NCBI GenBank assembly: GCA_943789485.1
Contig: CALSUH010000026.1
Coordinates: 1 to 41,928, forward strand
From: an uncultured Pseudomonadales bacterium
GTDB lineage: Bacteria; Pseudomonadota; Gammaproteobacteria; Pseudomonadales; Pseudohongiellaceae
Reading direction: 5' to 3'
Length of the DNA: 41,928 nt
Shown piece by piece: positions 39,390 to 41,928 of the stretch. Positions within the stretch are counted from its first letter, which is position 1. The number at the start of each line of letters is the position of its first letter. The position numbers and the translations under genes were made by a program. Under the pieces are notes generated by a model, which was not told where the DNA came from, did no database searches, and was given only the letters and a program-made list of their open reading frames with translations.

Positions 39390-41078
39390 ATCTGCTCGTC
39401 GCCTATAAGCCTCGGCGGAATCACCTGCAGCTCTTGTCCGGGGAATATCAAATCACTCAATTCCCAGACCGATTCCACAGCAACAGCTCTTGCAAGCCAA
39501 TGCCGAAGCGGCGGGAGCTATCGCGTCCATGCTATCGCCGCGCTCGGACAACATAGACAGCGAGGCGCGATCGCTGAACGTTGCAGGACTTCGGTTGCTC
39601 GGCCATCGTGCTTTCAAGGGCATAGGCTCAGGTCGAGCACCTGGCCGGGTTGCAGTAGCTCCTCGACGGATCTATGCCGATTCCAGGCGGCGATGTCTTT
39701 CGATCTCAGAGCGTAGCTGAAACCGTCTTGCGATGGCCCAGAGGTTGTCTCCATTTCGCACCGTATACTGCTCTGGTACGTGAGGGTAGTCTGACCTGCT
39801 CGCGGCCTGTGTTGGCATCTATCCGCGGCGCCGAGGCGAGGAGAGCTCGGGATCATTCGTTCGCGGGATCATTAGCAGAGACTCGCCCTGCTCTACGATG
39901 CGGCTGCCGACTGAGTGAGTTAAACGTCTGTAGTATATCGACGCGCGTGTTTCAGTCTGCGCGCTATCGCGCCGAGAGTGTCGCCCGGCCTGATCTCATA
40001 GCGATCCCAGGTCAGAAGCTCGCGTGCTATCAATGCCCGACCAGCGCTCTTTCCAGCTTTTGCGGCCTGCTCGAAGGGCAGCAGCACTTCCTGCGGCTGA
40101 TCCGGATGGGTTGCCCACTGCAGGTAGCCGGGGTTCAGTGCCCGTAGTTCTTCATAGTCCATTCCGGCCAGCCTTCGCTGCCTGGGAGAGGTCGATCTGC
40201 GTCCCGATCGGCGACGGAGCGGAGGACCGGCTCGTTGGCCAGCGGGCGTTAAGCTCGATGCCCCACGCCTCGGTGAATCTGCGACTGATCGCAGCTGAGA
40301 GAGCGAGTAACTTTGGGATATGTGCGCTTCGGTCTCGCCGGGCAAGCCTGAGATCCCAGAAATTTCGGTCTTCCTCGCTACCGCTCCTGCGAATGGCTCG
40401 GCGCAGATTCCCATCTGCCTGTGTTGTAGGCGGCGATCGCGAGCAGCCAGTCCTGCATCGAACTGCTTGATAGAGTTGCTCCATATAGTCCAGAGCGGCG
40501 ATCCGTAGACGCTTGCAAAGGATCCCTGCGGCCGTCGAACCACCAGTCCTGCTGCAGGCCCAGAGCTCGAGCTCCAGTCGCGCCGACGAACTGCCAGAGC
40601 CCCACGGCGTGCTCTCTCGAATAGGCGTTGGGGTTGTAAGTGCTTTCGACCATCGGCAATAGCAGCGCAATCTCCATTGGTAGGCCGCGGCGCTCGATCT
40701 CTTCGACTATCTGCGAATAAGAAAGGGTGACGCCCGATTCCTGCATTAGCAGGTCGAAATAGCGTTGCTGCACTGGAATAAGTTCTGTACATAGCTAACG
40801 CCACGCTCGGGTGGGCGTAGTGCGCAGTGAAGCTGAAAGCCGTCGCGCATCCTTTCCCAGAGATCGTCGTAGCTTACGGCGGATTCAGTACTTAGTGGGG
40901 ACGTCTCGTTTGCTACCTCTGACTTCCCACTCGATGCTTCTGGGCTCTGCGTGGCTTCTTCCATCGAAGTTGCCGCTGCCGGTCTTATTCCTGTAGGTTT
41001 GGATAGCTGCAAATTTTGACAGGCTGCAAGAAACAGCGGTAGTAGTGCAATTACGATATTTCTTGTAAGTTTTTGCAA
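39386..41078 (-). pseudogene. mltD: Membrane-bound lytic transglycosylase D (MltD) with three LysM motifs, frameshifted
   Basis: MltD cleaves peptidoglycan glycan strands, releasing anhydromuropeptides. It starts at TTG 41078 with a lipoprotein signal (NIVIALLPLFLAACQNL, lipobox LAAC). The transglycosylase domain shows MVESTYNPNAYSREHAVGLW with the catalytic Glu, WQFVGATGARALGLQ and AIAAYNTG. Three LysM repeats follow: RYEIRPGDTLGAIARRL (about 39960-40005), QYTVRNGDNLWAIARR with IAAWNR (about 39690-39780), and YVVRA followed by LQELLLWNR (about 39465-39560). The last frame, LIFPGQELQVIPPRLIGDEQ, ends at TGA 39386-39388. Many single-base shifts split the gene. The C-terminus overlaps the transporter start, so translation may be coupled. 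Confidence 0.86.
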
Positions 41079-41107
41079 ATCAATTGCCTGTGAAATCAGT
41101 AGGTGAA

Positions 41108-41915
41108 TTAGTTAATTACAGAGTGCCGCGGGTGGAGTATTAGGATGAGTCTTTTCAGCCTCGAAGCGAAGACCTCAGCGTCATTGCTAGGAATTTGCTT
41201 CCAATACTCCTCTGTACTTTTTTGTAGTTTAGTCCCATTGCAGTAAAGGATGTTTTTTACTAGCTCTAATTCGATTCTAGGAAATAGGCTAAGTTGCTTG
41301 ATTGCCCTCTGCGTTTTCACCAATTCAAAGCGCTCGATTAGCACATCGTTTTTTGCGTCTGCAGCTGCGGCGAAATGGAAACTTTCCATTGTGCACTCAT
41401 GGATGCAACAGGCTCTCATTTTTGTTAACAGGATGGGCACTTAGCAGAGAGGTTCATGTGTAATCTCAGTTAAGCCTTCAAATAACCAACTGCAATCAGT
41501 TGGCAAAAAAATGTCGCCAAAAAAAATAAGTGAGTCGATTTGGTTTTCGTCTTCGGTGTAATAGGCGATATGATAAAGAGTGTGACATGGCGTTTCATTA
41601 ATAAACAAGCTCTAGCTGAATAAGGTAGTGCTGTCGTCCTCAGTTTCAAATTCACGTACCCCGTTGATGCCTCTCGAACTAGGCCTGGCTGCTTGCCAGA
41701 AATATCTCTTCTTCAAATCCTGAATACCGTCAGTATGCCGGAGAGTTGCCGATCACTGCTTTCCAAATATTCGATTACCCGCTGTTCATCGCCAAGATCA
41801 AAAACGCAGACCTACCTGTCAGCCTCGCCGGTGGCCCAAATGTAATTGCCTATAGAGGCTGAAATAGAGTAGATAGCACTAATCACAGGGATGGAGTTGA
41901 CTCCAATGCGACATG
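41108..41915 (-). pseudogene. gloB: Decayed gloB (hydroxyacylglutathione hydrolase) lacking its metal motif
   Basis: Glyoxalase II homology is recognisable in order: SIPVISAIYSISASIGNYIW (about 41850-41905), VFDLGDEQRVIEYLESSD, QLSGILT, GIQDLKKRYF, HTLYHIAYYTEDENQ (about 41530-41575), LIFFGD, LFEG (about 41475-41485), and IERFELVKTQRAIKQLSLFP with RIELELVKNILYC (about 41225-41340). The metal motif THHHxDHTGG, which should lie between GILT and GIQDLKK, is missing, and the frame shifts there. In-frame stops occur near 41810 and at 41441-41443. Substitutions at conserved sites (PGHTLGH read as PCHTLYH; CGDTLF as FGDIFL) add to the case. Beside mltD is a common place for gloB. It looks truly decayed rather than only misread. 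Confidence 0.7.
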
Positions 41916-41928
41916 ATATAAGGAAACC

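Overview
The window looks like a chromosomal stretch of a marine-type gammaproteobacterium of the Pseudomonas/Cellvibrio sort. The evidence is the order tig-clpP-clpX-lon-hupB-ppiD followed by a convergent fabI, together with fadB-fadA, ttcA-yheU-tusA, pdxB/alaA, msrB, mltD and gloB. Outer-membrane beta-barrels with signal peptides confirm a Gram-negative envelope. I see no rRNA, tRNA, CRISPR array, phage or insertion sequence.

Layout. 1-3843: five housekeeping genes or gene parts (M16C peptidase, rbgA-like GTPase, bolA, Bax-like glucosaminidase), all riddled with single-base frameshifts. 3804-4985: secreted polysaccharide deacetylase. 5110-8515: fatty-acid beta-oxidation operon fadBA, with fadB broken by about six 1-bp indels. 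8521-12132: ttcA, yheU, tusA, a PolA-type 5'-3' exonuclease and pdxB, all on +. 12133-13347: alaA on -. 13549-13965: msrB on +, ending in a shared two-way terminator. 14051-22535: a two-gene minus-strand operon, the most interesting part. It encodes a TPR plus outer-membrane-barrel protein resembling Slam (type XI secretion), then a 2362-residue secreted FecR-domain protein with about seven repeats that look like TbpB-type barrels. 22788-26875: an outer-membrane barrel, an orphan membrane-anchored protein, a GAF/HD-GYP signalling protein and a small conserved protein. 27224-27847: mobA. 28164-36885: trigger factor, the Clp and Lon proteases, HU and PpiD. 36890-39389: fabI and a POT peptide transporter. 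39386-41078: mltD with three LysM motifs, overlapping the transporter start by 4 bp. 41108-41915: a decayed gloB remnant.

How the genes work together. The 28-37 kb block is protein quality control: ribosome-associated folding (Tig), ATP-dependent proteolysis (ClpXP, Lon, the latter behind a sigma-32-like promoter), nucleoid protein HU and inner-membrane folding (PpiD). The 14-22.5 kb operon is best read as a dedicated outer-membrane exporter with its very large cargo; this is inference from architecture and adjacency. Single-base indels cluster towards both window ends and in fadB, with one in tig. Because they hit conserved or essential genes, I read most of them as sequencing or assembly errors rather than biology. 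The gloB remnant is different and looks truly decayed.
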